From positions 62,001-126,000 of the forward strand of contig NZ_JANUQM010000009.1 in assembly GCF_030386795.1 (NCBI RefSeq): 64,000 nt of DNA, read 5' to 3'. Shown here piece by piece: positions 25,188-31,393 of this stretch. The DNA is from Streptomyces sp. S.PNR 29. Its GTDB lineage: Bacteria; Actinomycetota; Actinomycetes; Streptomycetales; Streptomycetaceae. Below the pieces are notes generated by a model that saw only the letters and a list, made by a program, of their open reading frames with translations, ran no database searches and was not told where the DNA came from. The first letter of the stretch is position 1. Every line of letters begins with the position of its first letter. The translations under genes and the position numbers were made by a program.

Positions 25188-26408
25188 TCAGACCTCCAGA
25201 AGGGTGTCGAAGGCGGGCGGCAGCCGCTTCCAGGCCTCGCGCCCGGCGGCGTACTCGGCGTCGGTGAGCAGGCAGGACTCCAGCAGGTGTGCGAGTCCGT
25301 CCCGGTCGAGGCCGGGAGACGTGAAGACCAGGTGCTGGCTGCGGTCGCCGTGCTCGGGGTGCCAGTCGAGCGCGGCGGCGGCACGGCGCACCGGCGGCAC
25401 CATGTCCCAGGCCGCGTCGGGCAGCGCGGCGAGCCACGGCCCGGCGCTCTCCACGCACAGGGCTCCGCCGGCCGCGTCCCAGTGCAGCAGCGTGTCGGGC
25501 TTGTCGGCGAGCCAGAATCGGCCCCGGCTGCGGGCGGCGGCGCAGGTCAGGTCCTCCAGGGCCGCGTAGAGCCGCTCCGGGTGGAAGGGGCGGCGGCGGT
25601 GCCAGACCAGGGTGGACACGCCGTGCGCGTCGGCCTCGGCGGGGAGCAGCGCGCAGGCGGGGTGCTGGGCCGCGGCGGCGGCTTCCACGTCGAAGCCGGC
25701 CAGGGCGGCCTGCGCGAGCGCCGACCGCGGGCCCGGACGGCCGAGGCCGCCGCTCACCTCCGGCTCACGAGGTGCCGCGCCGCCTGCCGCACGGCCCGTG
25801 CCCGCCGGGTCACCGTGGCCGAGGGGCACCCGACGGGCCGTCGGATGCAGCTGGGCGAGCAGCTCGCGGTCCTCGTCGTCGGCCTCGGGTGACTCGGCGA
25901 CGGCGAGGACGGGGGCGTACTCCAGCTGGCGGGCGAAGGTGTCGGCGACGGTCCGCTGGTCCGAGGCGGCAGCCGCCAGGCCGCGCTCGGCGAGGTCGTC
26001 GCCGTTGCCGAGGTACGGCAGCACCAGTGCCGGGTCGACGGCGGTGATCACGCCGGTGACGGTGAGCCCGCCGGCCGTGACCACCTCCGCCATGGCCTTG
26101 GGCTCGACGGAGTCCCACAGCTCGACTATCGCGAGCGGGGTGCCGCCGGCCTGCTCGATCCGCTCCAGCTCCGGCACCAGGTCCTCGCGCAGGGCGCAGC
26201 AGGCGCAGTCGTTGACGAGCGGCGCCTCGCCGGCGGTGATGTGGCCGGTGGCGTCCCGGACGGTCCTGACGACCGTGCCCGCCGCGGCCGTCGCCAGGTC
26301 GTGGTGGAGGACGACGCTGCCGGGCACGTCGGCGAGCAGCTGCTCGACGGCCGCCTTGCGGGCGTCGGCGTGCAGTCCGCCGACGATCACGACGGAGAGC
26401 TCGGGCAC
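25188..26408 (-). CDS. CobW/COG0523-like protein with altered Walker A
   Basis: A 406-residue member of the CobW/COG0523 metallochaperone family. The metal-binding CxCC motif is present as VNDCACCALREDLVPEL near residue 70. SVEPKAMAEV and the CobW C-terminal domain (RPFHPERLYAALEDL, WHPEHGDRSQHLVFTSPGLD) follow. The N-terminal loop reads VVIVGGLHADARKAAVE where a normal member has GxxGxGKT/S, so GTP binding is doubtful. It sits in a zinc-starvation operon four bases after rpmE, and probably helps deliver or handle zinc. The region at residues 200-235 is an acidic/glycine-rich linker. Confidence 0.88.
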   Translation of the reverse strand: MPELSVVIVGGLHADARKAAVEQLLADVPGSVVLHHDLATAAAGTVVRTVRDATGHITAGEAPLVNDCACCALREDLVPELERIEQAGGTPLAIVELWDSVEPKAMAEVVTAGGLTVTGVITAVDPALVLPYLGNGDDLAERGLAAAASDQRTVADTFARQLEYAPVLAVAESPEADDEDRELLAQLHPTARRVPLGHGDPAGTGRAAGGAAPREPEVSGGLGRPGPRSALAQAALAGFDVEAAAAAQHPACALLPAEADAHGVSTLVWHRRRPFHPERLYAALEDLTCAAARSRGRFWLADKPDTLLHWDAAGGALCVESAGPWLAALPDAAWDMVPPVRRAAAALDWHPEHGDRSQHLVFTSPGLDRDGLAHLLESCLLTDAEYAAGREAWKRLPPAFDTLLEV

Positions 26409-26412
26409 GGCA

Positions 26413-26670
26413 CTAGCCCCGCTTCCCGTACCGGCGCTCGAAGCGCTCCACGCGGCCGGCGGTGTCCAGGACGCGGGCCGTGCCGGTGTAGAAGGGGTGG
26501 CTGACGTTCGAGATCTCGACGTCGACGACGGGGTAGGTGTTGCCGTCCTCCCACTCGATCGTCTTCTCGCCGGCCGCCGCGGAAAGTGTCGAGCGGGTCA
26601 GGAAGGCGTAGTTCGCGGCACGGTCACGGAAGACGACGGGGCCGTACTCCGGGTGGATTCCCTCGCGCAT
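26413..26670 (-). CDS. rpmE: 50S ribosomal protein L31 type B (zinc-independent)
   Basis: An 85-residue L31 of type B: MREGIHPEYGPVVFRDRAANYAFLTRSTL, then a 15-residue insertion and HPFYTGTARVLDTAGRVERFERRYGKR. No cysteines are present, unlike the zinc-binding type A L31. It lies between rpmG and the CobW-like gene, all on the minus strand with gaps below ten bases, so all four genes are likely read from the Zur-controlled promoter near 26860. Confidence 0.95.
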   Translation of the reverse strand: MREGIHPEYGPVVFRDRAANYAFLTRSTLSAAAGEKTIEWEDGNTYPVVDVEISNVSHPFYTGTARVLDTAGRVERFERRYGKRG

Positions 26671-26678
26671 GCGGTGAC

Positions 26679-26843
26679 TCAGCGCTCCTCTCGGAAGTCG
26701 ACGTGACGGCCGGCCATCGGGTCGAACTTGCGCAGGGTCAGGCGGTCCGGGTCGTTGCGGCGGTTCTTGCGGGTCACATAGGTGTAGCCGGTCCCGGCCG
26801 TGGACCGGAGCTTGATGACCGGGCGGAGTTCGTTGCGTGCCAT
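26679..26843 (-). CDS. rpmG: 50S ribosomal protein L33, zinc-independent paralogue
   Basis: A 54-residue protein, translated by hand: MARNELRPVIKLRSTAGTGY, then TYVTRKNRRNDPDRLTLRKFDP and a VDFREER end. This is the L33 sequence pattern without the four zinc-binding cysteines. It is the first gene of the minus-strand zinc-starvation operon; its ATG is only 13 bases from the Zur box, so a bound repressor would cover its promoter. Confidence 0.93.
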   Translation of the reverse strand: MARNELRPVIKLRSTAGTGYTYVTRKNRRNDPDRLTLRKFDPMAGRHVDFREER

Positions 26844-26856
26844 GCCGCTATGCTAC

Positions 26857-26877
26857 TGAAAATGAATTCCATTTACA
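26857..26877. promoter_or_regulatory. Zur box between divergent ribosomal-protein operons
   Basis: TGAAAATGA-ATT-CCATTTACA is a near-palindromic, AT-rich 21-base site in a very GC-rich setting. It fits the actinobacterial Zur consensus TGAAAATGATTNTCATTTTCA as I recall it. The site lies between rpmG (minus) and rpmB (plus), so one zinc-loaded Zur dimer pair could silence both operons. Confidence 0.88.
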
Positions 26878-26905
26878 TCCCGGCTTCGAGAGAGGTGCAT
26901 CACCC

Positions 26906-27142
26906 GTGTCCGCCCACTGCATGCTGACCGGCGCCCGGCCCGGCTTCGGCAACCGCGTCTCCCACTCTCACCGGCGGACCTCCCGCCGCTTCGACCCCAA
27001 CATCCAGACCAAGCGCTACTGGCTGCCGAGCGAGGGCCGGTACATCCGGCTGCGGCTGAGCACCAAGGGGATCAGGACGGTCGACGCCATCGGCGTCGAG
27101 GCGGCCGTGGCGCGGATCCGCGCGCGCGGTGTGAAGGTCTGA
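26906..27142 (+). CDS. rpmB: 50S ribosomal protein L28, zinc-independent paralogue
   Basis: A 78-residue L28: SAHCMLTGARPGFGNRVSHS, then HRRTSRRFDPNIQTKRYWLP and TVDAIGVEAAVARIRARG. It has one cysteine, not the two Cys-x-x-Cys pairs of zinc-binding L28. The GTG at 26906 gives the normal family start with AGAGAGG upstream; the ATG upstream at 26837 would read through the Zur box. It is the first gene of the plus-strand arm of the Zur-controlled locus, 18 bases before rpsN. Confidence 0.93.
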   Translation: MSAHCMLTGARPGFGNRVSHSHRRTSRRFDPNIQTKRYWLPSEGRYIRLRLSTKGIRTVDAIGVEAAVARIRARGVKV

Positions 27143-27160
27143 GGGAGCCGGGAGTCCGAT

Positions 27161-27466
27161 ATGGCGAAGAAGAGCAAGATCGCGAAGAACGAGAAGCGGC
27201 AGGAGATCGTCGCGCGCTACGCCGCGCGCCGTGCCGAGCTGAAGGAGATCATCCGCAGGCCGTCCAGCACCGAGGCCGAACGGCTCGCCGCGCAGCAGGA
27301 GTTGCGCAGGCAGCCGCGGGACGCCAGCGCCACCCGGGTGCGCAACCGCGACCAGGTGGACGGGCGGCCGCGCGGCTACTTCCGGGCCTTCGGCCTGTCC
27401 CGGGTGAGCCTGCGGGCCCAGGCGCACGCCGGGTATCTGCCGGGGGTGCGCAAGTCGTCCTGGTAG
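27161..27466 (+). CDS. rpsN: 30S ribosomal protein S14, zinc-independent paralogue
   Basis: A 101-residue S14 (long form): MAKKSKIAKNEKRQEIVARY, then RNRDQVDGRPRGYFRAFGLSRVSLR and GYLPGVRKSSW. The zinc-binding short form (about 61 residues, Cys-x-x-Cys twice) is the housekeeping type in actinobacteria; this one has no cysteine. It follows rpmB by 18 bases behind the shared Zur box. Replacement of zinc-containing ribosomal proteins frees zinc for the cell. Confidence 0.95.
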   Translation: MAKKSKIAKNEKRQEIVARYAARRAELKEIIRRPSSTEAERLAAQQELRRQPRDASATRVRNRDQVDGRPRGYFRAFGLSRVSLRAQAHAGYLPGVRKSSW

Positions 27467-27521
27467 CTTGCTGCGGTCGTGGGGCCGACCCGGCCGCCCG
27501 GCTACAGCTTGGGAGCTTCCA

Positions 27522-28010
27522 GTGACATCGAAGGCACGGATCGCGGCCGCCGCCGTGGGCCTGGTGGGCGCGCTCGCGCTGAGCGCGTGCAGCGACGGCG
27601 GCGGCTCCGGGGACTCCACGGACAAGGCGTCGGCCACCCCCGGCGCGAGCGCGGACACGGGCGGCGGCTCCGGCGGGTCGTCGTCCACCGCCGCCGACGG
27701 GCTGCAGGGCAACTGGCTCGCCACGACCGGCGGCAAGGCAGTGGCGCTGATCGTCACCGGCAAGGAGGCCGGGCTCTTCACCACCGCCGGGACCGTGTGC
27801 AGCGGCACCGCGGGCGAGGAGGCGGGCATGCGGATGATCCACCTCAAGTGCTCCGGCCAGGACAAGGACCGGACGACCGGGATGGTCGACTCCGTCGGGA
27901 AGAAGACGCTGAAGGTCTCCTGGGAGGGCGGTCTCGGCGAGGAGACGTACACCAGGTCCGAGGGCGGCAAGCTGCCCACCGGGCTGCCGACGGCCGGTCT
28001 CGGGTCCTGA
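27522..28010 (+). CDS. Small secreted lipoprotein, unknown function
   Basis: A 162-residue protein with a clear lipoprotein signal: KARIAAAAVGLVGALALSAC, lipobox LSAC with the lipid-bearing cysteine near residue 23. A Gly/Ser/Thr-rich linker of about 35 residues follows, then a small globular part (GLQGNWLATTGGKAVALIVT...) that should form a beta-rich domain with two cysteines. I do not recognise the family. The GTG at 27522 has GGGAG six bases upstream. It is not obviously part of the zinc locus before it. Confidence 0.85.
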   Translation: MTSKARIAAAAVGLVGALALSACSDGGGSGDSTDKASATPGASADTGGGSGGSSSTAADGLQGNWLATTGGKAVALIVTGKEAGLFTTAGTVCSGTAGEEAGMRMIHLKCSGQDKDRTTGMVDSVGKKTLKVSWEGGLGEETYTRSEGGKLPTGLPTAGLGS

Positions 28011-28132
28011 CGCTCGCAGGTGCCCGGGGCGGCGGGGCGGGCAACCGTGTCGCGGGTCGGTGCGTGATGATCCTTGCACCGGTCCACGGCCTGTGGACTC
28101 GATGACCGACGTCACCACCAGAGGAAGCCCCC

Positions 28133-28666
28133 ATGCGCGCCACCGCCACCCCCGTCGCCGTCGTCGCCGCCCTCGCCACGACGCTCCTTCTGTCCGCCTG
28201 CGACGACGGCGGCGGCAGCGGCGGGGCCACCGAGAACAGCAAGAAGAGCACGGCCTGCGTGATCGACGACATGGGCGTGCAGGTCCAGGCGAGCGCGGCG
28301 CCGGCCGCCGGGGACACCGGCACCGTCTCCGTCACCCTCACCAACCGCGGCTCCACCTGCACCCTCGACGGCTTCCCGTCCGTCGACCTGTACGCGGGCG
28401 GCGGCAGGACGGCCGTCCAGCCGAACCAGGCCGCCAAGCCCCGGAAGCTGACCCTCGCCAAGGACGCGGCCGCCTCCTTCACCCTCACCTACGTACGGGG
28501 TGAGGCGGGCGGCGGCAAGAGCCTCGCCGCGAAGACGGCGAAGTTCGGCCTGCCCGGTGCCTCCGCCACGCACAGCTTCACGTGGTCGTACGGCGATGTG
28601 GCGCTGAAGGGCGCCGAGGGGCAGCCGGACGCCACGGTGAGCCCGTTCCAGCAGGCGGGCGACTGA
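28133..28666 (+). CDS. DUF4232 lipoprotein
   Basis: A 177-residue protein with the signal VAVVAALATTLLLSAC (lipobox LSAC), a short Gly/Ser linker and a DUF4232 domain: GTVSVTLTNRGSTCTLDGFPSVDLY, then the closing HSFTWSYGDVALKG region. The fold is an immunoglobulin-like beta sandwich stabilised by a disulphide. Streptomyces encodes many; the function is unknown. ATG 28133 has GAGGAAG upstream. The stop is four bases from the convergent DUF2786 gene. Confidence 0.9.
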   Translation: MRATATPVAVVAALATTLLLSACDDGGGSGGATENSKKSTACVIDDMGVQVQASAAPAAGDTGTVSVTLTNRGSTCTLDGFPSVDLYAGGGRTAVQPNQAAKPRKLTLAKDAAASFTLTYVRGEAGGGKSLAAKTAKFGLPGASATHSFTWSYGDVALKGAEGQPDATVSPFQQAGD

Positions 28667-28670
28667 CGCG

Positions 28671-29789
28671 TCAGGGCAGCGGGCGGCGGGAGCCCATCCG
28701 GGCCCGGTCCGCCGCCCGGGTGCCCTCCGTCCAGCCCGCCGTGTCGCCGGCGCCGCGCAGGCGGGTCGTGGTCGTCTCCGGGAACATGCGCTCCAGGCGG
28801 TCGGCGACCGCGACCTCGCGGGAGGCCAGGACCGGGAGCAGGTCCGCCGTGGCCTGTGTGGCGGCGTGTTCGGTCACCGCCCGCAGGCGGGTGCCCACGC
28901 GGTGGGCGTAGGCGGCGAGGAAGGACTGGCGGAAGGTCTTCGTACGCTTGCGGCCGCCGGCCCTCTGGACGGCCTCCGCCTTCGTCATCGCGCCCTGTGC
29001 CTGCACCAGGAGGGACGTGTAGAGGAGTTCGACCGCCTCCAGGTCGGCTTCGAAGCCGACGACGGTGGAGAAGCCGAACGGCTCGTTCCACACGGCCCGG
29101 CAGTGGTTCGCTTCGGCCACCGCGTCCAGCAGCACCGCCTTGGCCTGCTCGTACGGAGGTTCCACGCCGATCCGGCAGGCGCCGGGGGCGTCGGGCGCGG
29201 GTGCCTGGGCCGCCAGCAGCGCCTCGTCGATGCTGTGCCGGGCCATCAGCTCCTGCGCCTTGGCGCTGAGCGCCTCGGCCTCCTCCGGGTACGCGGTCGC
29301 CTCCGCCTTGGCGAGCAGCGCGCGGATACGGGTGAGGGCGCGGGACTCCGGCCGGCTCTCGGGCCGGGACTCGTCCAGCGGCTCCAGCGCGGGCAGCCGC
29401 AGCAGCAGGCGGTACAGCTCAAGCACTGCGGTGGCGTGTGAGAAGCGGTCGGCGGGGGGCGGCTCCTCGGTGTGCAGTGCGTCGAGCTGTGCGGTCCAGC
29501 GGCGGCCGCGCGGGCGGTCGTTCGGTGCCTGCCGGCGGATCAGTGCCGACACCAGGCGTATGTGCGTCTCGTCCAGCTCGCGCCGCACGATCCGCACCAC
29601 GTCGGCGGGCTGCCAGCCGCGCTGCCAGGCGGTGGCCAGGAACTCCTCGCCCCGGCGGGCGACGTCGGCGTCGGTCCCCGGGTCGGCCGCGAGCAGGGAG
29701 GCGGCGGAGTCGAGGGTCGCGTCGGTGGTGTCGTAGAGGGCGGTCCGGAAGGCCCGGTCGACGGTGGAGGGCGTGCTGGGCGTGCTCAC
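28671..29789 (-). CDS. DUF2786 domain protein
   Basis: A 372-residue soluble protein. Residues 153-195 (RIRALLAKAEATAYPEEAEALSAKAQELMARHSID) are the DUF2786 helical motif. A C-terminal region (about 205-340) with VGFEADLEAVELLYTSLLVQAQGAM and KTFRQSFLAAYAHRVGTRL follows; it occurs in phage and chromosomal proteins of unknown function. The N-terminal part is helical, without a recognised domain. ATG 29789 is the natural start. It diverges from the LysE gene. Confidence 0.85.
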   Translation of the reverse strand: MSTPSTPSTVDRAFRTALYDTTDATLDSAASLLAADPGTDADVARRGEEFLATAWQRGWQPADVVRIVRRELDETHIRLVSALIRRQAPNDRPRGRRWTAQLDALHTEEPPPADRFSHATAVLELYRLLLRLPALEPLDESRPESRPESRALTRIRALLAKAEATAYPEEAEALSAKAQELMARHSIDEALLAAQAPAPDAPGACRIGVEPPYEQAKAVLLDAVAEANHCRAVWNEPFGFSTVVGFEADLEAVELLYTSLLVQAQGAMTKAEAVQRAGGRKRTKTFRQSFLAAYAHRVGTRLRAVTEHAATQATADLLPVLASREVAVADRLERMFPETTTTRLRGAGDTAGWTEGTRAADRARMGSRRPLP

Positions 29790-29876
29790 CCGGCGATGGT
29801 GTCATGGCCCCCGGTCGCGTCTCACTCCGCGAAATTCGGTCGTCCGCCGTTCCGCTCGGCTTCGAGCATGGCGCCC

Positions 29877-30509
29877 ATGGTGGACATGTCTTTGTACGCG
29901 GCGTTCCTCGTCGCCGCTTTCGCGCTCTGCATCACTCCGGGTCCCGACATGATGTTCATCGTGGCGATGGGCGGACGGGGCGGGCCCACGGTGGGGGTGA
30001 TGGCCGCGTTCGGGGTCGCCTGCGCGATGCTGGTGCACACGGTCGCCGCGGCGCTGGGACTGTCGGCGCTGTTCACGACGTTGCCGACGCTGTATCACGT
30101 GCTGCGCTGGGCGGGCGCGGCCTATCTGCTGTATCTCGCGGTGAAGGCGTTCCGGGACCGGTCGGTGCCGGGCGAGGAGGAGGCCGCCACCGGGGAGGCC
30201 CGGATGCGGCGGGCGTTCTGGCAGGGCGTGATCACCAACCTGCTCAATCCCAAGGTGATCCTCTTCAACGTGGCGTTCCTGCCCCAGTTCGTGAACCCGT
30301 CCCTCGGTCATGTCCCCGGCCAGCTCCTGCTGCTCGGCGTCACGATCGTGGTGATGGGTTTCCTGTGGGACGGCGGCGTCGGGCTGCTCTCGGGGCGTCT
30401 GGCCGACCTGCTCAGGCGCAGCGCGCGCGTGAACCGGTGGCTGAACATCGTCTCCGGGACGGTGTTCACCGGGCTGGCCGTGCGGCTGGTGGTGACCTCA
30501 CCCAAGTAG
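29877..30509 (+). CDS. LysE/RhtB-family amino-acid exporter
   Basis: About 210 residues with six hydrophobic segments. The family start YAAFLVAAFALCITPGPDMMFIVA holds the conserved TPGPD; WAGAAYLLYLAVKAFR and ITNLLNPKVILFNVAFLPQFV (NPK motif) are typical. Members export amino acids or homoserine lactones; the substrate is not known. The start is uncertain among ATG 29868, ATG 29877, GTG 29880 and ATG 29886, with no good ribosome site. The stop at 30507-30509 abuts the first palindrome of the next gene's control region. Confidence 0.88.
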   Translation: MVDMSLYAAFLVAAFALCITPGPDMMFIVAMGGRGGPTVGVMAAFGVACAMLVHTVAAALGLSALFTTLPTLYHVLRWAGAAYLLYLAVKAFRDRSVPGEEEAATGEARMRRAFWQGVITNLLNPKVILFNVAFLPQFVNPSLGHVPGQLLLLGVTIVVMGFLWDGGVGLLSGRLADLLRRSARVNRWLNIVSGTVFTGLAVRLVVTSPK

Positions 30510-30510
30510 C

Positions 30511-30581
30511 GTCAACTTGTGGTTGACGCCTGTAGTGTCAACCCATCGTTGACGCTCCCAGAGTGTCAACCTATGGTTGAC
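30511..30581 (+). promoter_or_regulatory. Triple palindromic operator with embedded promoter, GTCAAC-N5-GTTGAC x3
   Basis: Three perfect inverted repeats GTCAAC-N5-GTTGAC at 30511-30527, 30537-30553 and 30565-30581, with centres 26 and 28 bases apart. TTGACG (30549-30554) in copy 2, then 17 bases, then TATGGT (30572-30577) in copy 3 make a good promoter. Transcription would start at or just before the ATG at 30584, giving a leaderless message. A regulator on these sites would cover both promoter elements. Confidence 0.85.
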
Positions 30582-30583
30582 AC

Positions 30584-31327
30584 ATGTCGCAGAACCCGAG
30601 CATCACGTCATCCGTACGTCTCGACGAACTCATCGCCGCCATCAAGAAGGTCCACGCCGAGCCCCTCCAACAGCTCCAGGACGCGGTGATCGCCGGTGAG
30701 CACCTCGGCGAGGTGGCCGACCACCTGATCGGCCACTTCGTGGACCAGGCCCGGCGGTCGGGCGCGTCCTGGACCGACATCGGCAAGAGCATGGGCGTCA
30801 CCCGGCAGGCGGCACAGAAGCGCTTCGTCCCGAAGGAGGGCACGGAGTTCGACCCCAACCAGGGCTTCGAGCGCTACACGCCCCGCGCCCGCAACACCGT
30901 GATGGCCGCCCACAACGAGGCGAAGGCCGCGGGCAACGCCGAGGGCCTGCCCGAGCACCTCGTCCTCGGTCTGCTCGCCGAGCCGGAGAGCATCGCCGCC
31001 AAGGCAATCCTCGACCAGGGCGTCTCGCTCGACGCGGTCCGCGAGGCCGCGACCGCCGCGCTCCCGCCGGCCGCCGAGGAGGCCCCCGAGCTGGTCCCCT
31101 ACGGCTCCGCCGCCAAGAAGGTCCTGGAACTGACCTTCCGGGAGGCCCTCCGCCTCGGCCACAACTACGTCGGCACCGAGCACATCCTGCTCGCCCTGCT
31201 GGAGCACGAGAACGGCAAGGGCGTCCTCAGCGGGCTGGGCATCGACAAGGGCAGGACCGAGGAGTACGTCGCCAAGGTGCTGGCGCTGATCACGAAGAGC
31301 CGCCAGGAGGAGGCGGACCAGGGCTGA
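30584..31327 (+). CDS. HTH-Clp N-domain protein, probable autoregulator
   Basis: A 247-residue protein without any ATPase module. Residues 40-80 (GEVADHLIGHFVDQARRSGASWTDIGKSMGVTRQAAQKRF) read as a helix-turn-helix. Residues 95-245 carry two Clp N-terminal repeats (YTPRARNTVMAAHNEA...LPEHLVLGLL and KVLELTFREALRLGHNYVGTEHILLALL), the part of ClpC/ClpA that binds adaptors or damaged proteins. A DNA-binding domain joined to a protein-quality sensor suggests a regulator that reads proteolytic or oxidative stress; this is inference. Three palindromes overlap its own promoter. I recall similar proteins annotated only as 'Clp protease N-terminal domain' in Streptomyces. Confidence 0.88.
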   Translation: MSQNPSITSSVRLDELIAAIKKVHAEPLQQLQDAVIAGEHLGEVADHLIGHFVDQARRSGASWTDIGKSMGVTRQAAQKRFVPKEGTEFDPNQGFERYTPRARNTVMAAHNEAKAAGNAEGLPEHLVLGLLAEPESIAAKAILDQGVSLDAVREAATAALPPAAEEAPELVPYGSAAKKVLELTFREALRLGHNYVGTEHILLALLEHENGKGVLSGLGIDKGRTEEYVAKVLALITKSRQEEADQG

Positions 31328-31334
31328 CCGTCCC

Positions 31335-31364
31335 CGCCCCCGGCCTCCCGCGAGGCCGGGGGCG
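31335..31364 (+). terminator. Hairpin after the HTH-ClpN gene
   Basis: Perfect 13-bp stem CGCCCCCGGCCTC / GAGGCCGGGGGCG with loop CCGC (31335-31347, 31352-31364), seven bases after the stop, followed by TTGTC. It isolates this gene from the polymerase gene. Confidence 0.85.
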
Positions 31365-31393
31365 TTGTCAGACCCCCCTGTCACACTCGCGGC

